A stretch of 7,387 nt of DNA from Euryarchaeota archaeon UBA623 (lineage in GTDB: Archaea; Thermoplasmatota; Poseidoniia; Poseidoniales; Thalassarchaeaceae), in contig DAUV01000032.1 in the NCBI GenBank assembly GCA_002505325.1, forward strand, positions 1-7,387, read 5' to 3'. Made by a program: the position numbers and the translations under genes. Positions 5,449 through 7,387 of this stretch are shown here, in pieces. The notes under the pieces are model-generated. The model ran no database searches. It was not told where the DNA came from and worked only from the letters and a program-made list of their open reading frames with translations. The first letter of the stretch is position 1, and every line of letters starts with the position of its first letter.

Positions 5449-6642
5449 CTAATGCAAGACGCCCCAAGTGTGCTCTGCGTTGCCCATAATCCACTCGTAG
5501 TCGTCGATTGTCCTGAGCCCCTGCTCATCGAGGATGGCGATTTGCTCCACCTCGAGCGGGTACTCATTGTAGGTCAGATGACTCACCATACCCGCGCGCG
5601 TGGGTTGGTCGAAGGTCCAACGCGCCCGGCTGCATGCGCGGACGTCTATGGATATCTGCGTGCGGCCGTTCCATATTCTGATTCTGAACTTCGGCAGTGC
5701 ATTGCCCTGTTCATCCCTCAGTGGCTCCTCGCCATCGGGCTCTGAGACCTCGACCTCGCAGCGCTTGAAATTCTCAGTCCTGTCCCGGTTCGCATCGTGG
5801 AAAATACCAGTCCCTATGGCAGGTGTCCTGAAGAAATCTCGGCGACGCCATGGCCTGTCGTCCATCGAAGTCATCCCGGGAGTAGCGTGGGGCTTGAACC
5901 AATCGATGTATGAGCCGTCGTCGAAGTGAAGCATTCCCCAGAACCACGGAAATGACGGAGCTTGTACAGAGACCTTCTGGAAGTAGGCGGTACCCTCGAA
6001 CTCCTCGCCATCCACCTTGAGATTCAGTTTGGTGCCCTGTAACCTCAGTATGTCGTATCCCATATCTAAACCGAAGACGTTGTTTCTGTATGTCAGAGTA
6101 CTCGGAGGACCCCACCACGGAGTGAGTTCGGCCTCGAACGATGTTGGTGCCCCCTCAGCTCGAGCCTCTGAATCACTTGTGAGACAAAGCCAGAATCCCT
6201 TGTTGCCGGGTCGCATCCCGAGAGAGAAATCCTCATCGAGAATCGGGACAATGGCACCGGTGCCCTCGCCCGAACCGTCTGCCGGCCATAGAGGATGCCC
6301 ATCGTTGACTAGAGCCATCCTGCACTCCTTGATGACAAGTGGCTCGAACATCCGCTTGCCGTCGTACCACCACGCACAAACCATCCCTGGAATGACATGT
6401 CCGCCATCCTCGTCTATCGACATCCTTGAGCCTGGTTTCCACCAGTGCCCGCTGACCCTGATGGCAGGAGTCTCCTTGGTTGACCACAGGACCATTAATT
6501 GACGCGAGCGGCCTGGATTATCTGGGTCTGGCACGAACATGATTACCCAGTACCACCACCAAGACAGCCGTGGAATAGGAGGCATCACGTCGAGTCGCCA
6601 CAGCAGTGACAGATCTCCGACGAATTTTTCCATAGAGCGCAT
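5449..6642 (-). CDS. Trp-rich protein, possibly lipocalin-like (CrtC/AttH type)
   Basis: 397 residues with no clear signal peptide, although residues 27-37 form a short hydrophobic Trp-rich stretch. It is unusually rich in Trp, Gly and Asp. The layout resembles two-barrel lipocalin-like proteins of the CrtC/AttH group. One segment has LTPWWGPP (173-180), a VFGLDMGYDIL strand (189-199), LNLKVDGEEFEGTAYFQKV (206-224), then WFWGMLHFDDGSYIDWF (233-249). A second, C-terminal sheet-rich half ends with MGNAEHTWGVL (386-396). Known relatives include carotenoid hydratases and uncharacterised lipid-binding proteins, so a hydrophobic ligand is plausible but unproven. The family call rests on pattern only and could be wrong. 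The start ATG 6642 has GAGG 8 nt upstream, overlapping the permease stop codon, so translation is probably coupled to that gene. Met4 (6633) is an alternative start. Confidence 0.72.
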   Translation of the reverse strand: MRSMEKFVGDLSLLWRLDVMPPIPRLSWWWYWVIMFVPDPDNPGRSRQLMVLWSTKETPAIRVSGHWWKPGSRMSIDEDGGHVIPGMVCAWWYDGKRMFEPLVIKECRMALVNDGHPLWPADGSGEGTGAIVPILDEDFSLGMRPGNKGFWLCLTSDSEARAEGAPTSFEAELTPWWGPPSTLTYRNNVFGLDMGYDILRLQGTKLNLKVDGEEFEGTAYFQKVSVQAPSFPWFWGMLHFDDGSYIDWFKPHATPGMTSMDDRPWRRRDFFRTPAIGTGIFHDANRDRTENFKRCEVEVSEPDGEEPLRDEQGNALPKFRIRIWNGRTQISIDVRACSRARWTFDQPTRAGMVSHLTYNEYPLEVEQIAILDEQGLRTIDDYEWIMGNAEHTWGVLH

Positions 6643-6650
6643 AATTTCTA

Positions 6651-6654
6651 CCTC
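6651..6654 (-). promoter_or_regulatory. Shine-Dalgarno core for the lipocalin-like gene
   Basis: Minus-strand GAGG, 8 nt before ATG 6642 and overlapping the TGA stop of the permease gene (6655-6653). This supports Met1 rather than Met4 and translational coupling. Confidence 0.6.
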
Positions 6655-7387
6655 ACATAATCTCTCGGTTCTTGAAGCTGGCTTGGCCTATTCCTATCAT
6701 CGCGACAGCGATTAGTAACAAGACGGTGGTGCTCACCAAGAGAGCTACTACTGGACTCTGGGTGCCTAGAGTGTGCACAGGGGGTTGCCAGAAGAAAGGG
6801 AGACCAGAGTCGATTCCGAAGGCCGTGGCGATTTGCGTGTACTGCAGGGTATCTGGCCAAGCGATTAGTACGATGGCGTCTATCAGTTGAAGCGCCCAGT
6901 GAGATATTGACAGCATCGGCACTGAGGCAGAGGGCATGGTCATGGTGAACATCCCCATGATGAACTCCCATATCCCGAGAATAATACAGAAATAGACTCC
7001 ATACTTGGGTGCAATCAAGCCCAGAGTGTTGTACATCGCCCCATATGCGGCGAGCACTAAGACCGTGGCAAGGCCTATGCCGAGCCACACTGGGAAGTCT
7101 GAGAGTCTGATCAGACTTTCTCCGGGCCCTATCAGCGAGGTGACTAGAGCCATCAGCAAAACCAACACAAGGATGTAAGTTCCTACCAGCAGCAGGTATC
7201 CAAGCAGCCTGTAGAGGATGAACTCGGCACGATGTATGGGCTTCGACAACAAGTAGTGTAAAGTGCCGTTCTCGGTCTCATCCCTGACCAGTCCGAGAGC
7301 AAGGAAAAGCGGTATGAAGATACCAAGCATCATGACAAAGGCCATCTTACCTGTGCCGATAATGAATGTCCTGTGAGATGACTCGCC
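6653..7387 (-). CDS. ABC-2-type transporter permease, 5' end truncated
   Basis: Membrane subunit of an ABC exporter. 244 residues are visible; the frame is open to the window edge, so the first N-terminal helix and true start lie outside. After a first hydrophobic segment (visible residues 15-34) comes the ABC-2 hallmark, a cytoplasmic RDETENGTLHYLLSKPIHR stretch (35-53), followed by EFILYRLLGY leading into the next helix. Hydrophobic segments lie at about 62-85, 100-126, 129-148 and 212-233, with a weaker one near 166-177. The short tail FKNREIM resembles the usual Phe-x-x-Arg-(Asp/Glu)-Ile ending. The ATPase subunit is not in the window; it would be expected upstream, beyond the right edge. 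The substrate is unknown. The gene ends at the start of the lipocalin-like gene, 10 bp away, which suggests that protein works with or is made with the exporter. Confidence 0.88.
   Translation of the reverse strand, partial: GESSHRTFIIGTGKMAFVMMLGIFIPLFLALGLVRDETENGTLHYLLSKPIHRAEFILYRLLGYLLLVGTYILVLVLLMALVTSLIGPGESLIRLSDFPVWLGIGLATVLVLAAYGAMYNTLGLIAPKYGVYFCIILGIWEFIMGMFTMTMPSASVPMLSISHWALQLIDAIVLIAWPDTLQYTQIATAFGIDSGLPFFWQPPVHTLGTQSPVVALLVSTTVLLLIAVAMIGIGQASFKNREIM

Noticed and set aside
5378..5494. N-terminal extension of the TPR protein by 39 codons
   Set aside because: It overlaps the end of the lipocalin-like gene, carries the inverted repeats, and a good Shine-Dalgarno site supports 5377 instead.
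6017..6502. Plus-strand open frame of 161 codons
   Set aside because: Antisense to the Trp-rich lipocalin-like gene, with no domain or start signal.
6648..7088. Second minus-strand open frame of 146 codons inside the permease gene
   Set aside because: His/Arg-rich out-of-frame reading of the permease, which has the ABC-2 motif in the other frame.

Overview
The 7.4 kb window is tightly packed: nine protein-coding genes and almost no spacer. It is most likely archaeal. The strongest pointer is a gene resembling the archaeal CTP-dependent riboflavin kinase (DUF120/RibK). A divergent TruA, weak or absent Shine-Dalgarno sites on the two divergently transcribed genes, and good Shine-Dalgarno sites inside gene strings also fit. 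Moderate GC and marine-type compactness suggest Marine Group II / Thermoplasmatota (Poseidoniales-like), but that placement is inference. No rRNA, tRNA, CRISPR array or insertion sequence was seen.

Left part (1-2507). A plus-strand gene for a four-helix membrane protein, whose 5' end may lie outside the window, converges on a minus-strand string of three genes. In transcription order these are an alpha-oxoamine synthase very close to glycine C-acetyltransferase (kbl), a 74-residue two-helix membrane protein, and a hotdog-fold acyl-CoA thioesterase. The three genes are 9 bp apart or overlapping, so they look like one operon. Kbl makes glycine and acetyl-CoA from 2-amino-3-oxobutyrate, and the thioesterase hydrolyses some acyl-CoA. 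Their joint role is not known.

Centre (2508-3949). A 96-bp divergent region separates kbl from a plus-strand pair: a PqqB-like metallo-beta-lactamase-fold hydrolase and RibK (riboflavin to FMN). The pair meets the next minus-strand group head-on, with the two stop codons overlapping.

Right part (3942-7387). A minus-strand string reads in from the right edge: an ABC-2-type permease (5' end cut off), a Trp-rich protein resembling CrtC/AttH lipocalin-like proteins, a TPR protein, and the tRNA pseudouridine synthase TruA. The permease and the Trp-rich protein look translationally coupled. A 71-bp gap before the TPR gene holds two overlapping inverted repeats and is the only spacer with clear structure.

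The main leads are the permease/lipocalin-like pair, the PqqB-like/RibK pair without other pqq genes, the kbl/small membrane protein/thioesterase string, and the alternative hairpins at 5400-5424. Nothing here is clearly a new defence or mobile system; it reads as core and near-core genome with several poorly characterised proteins.
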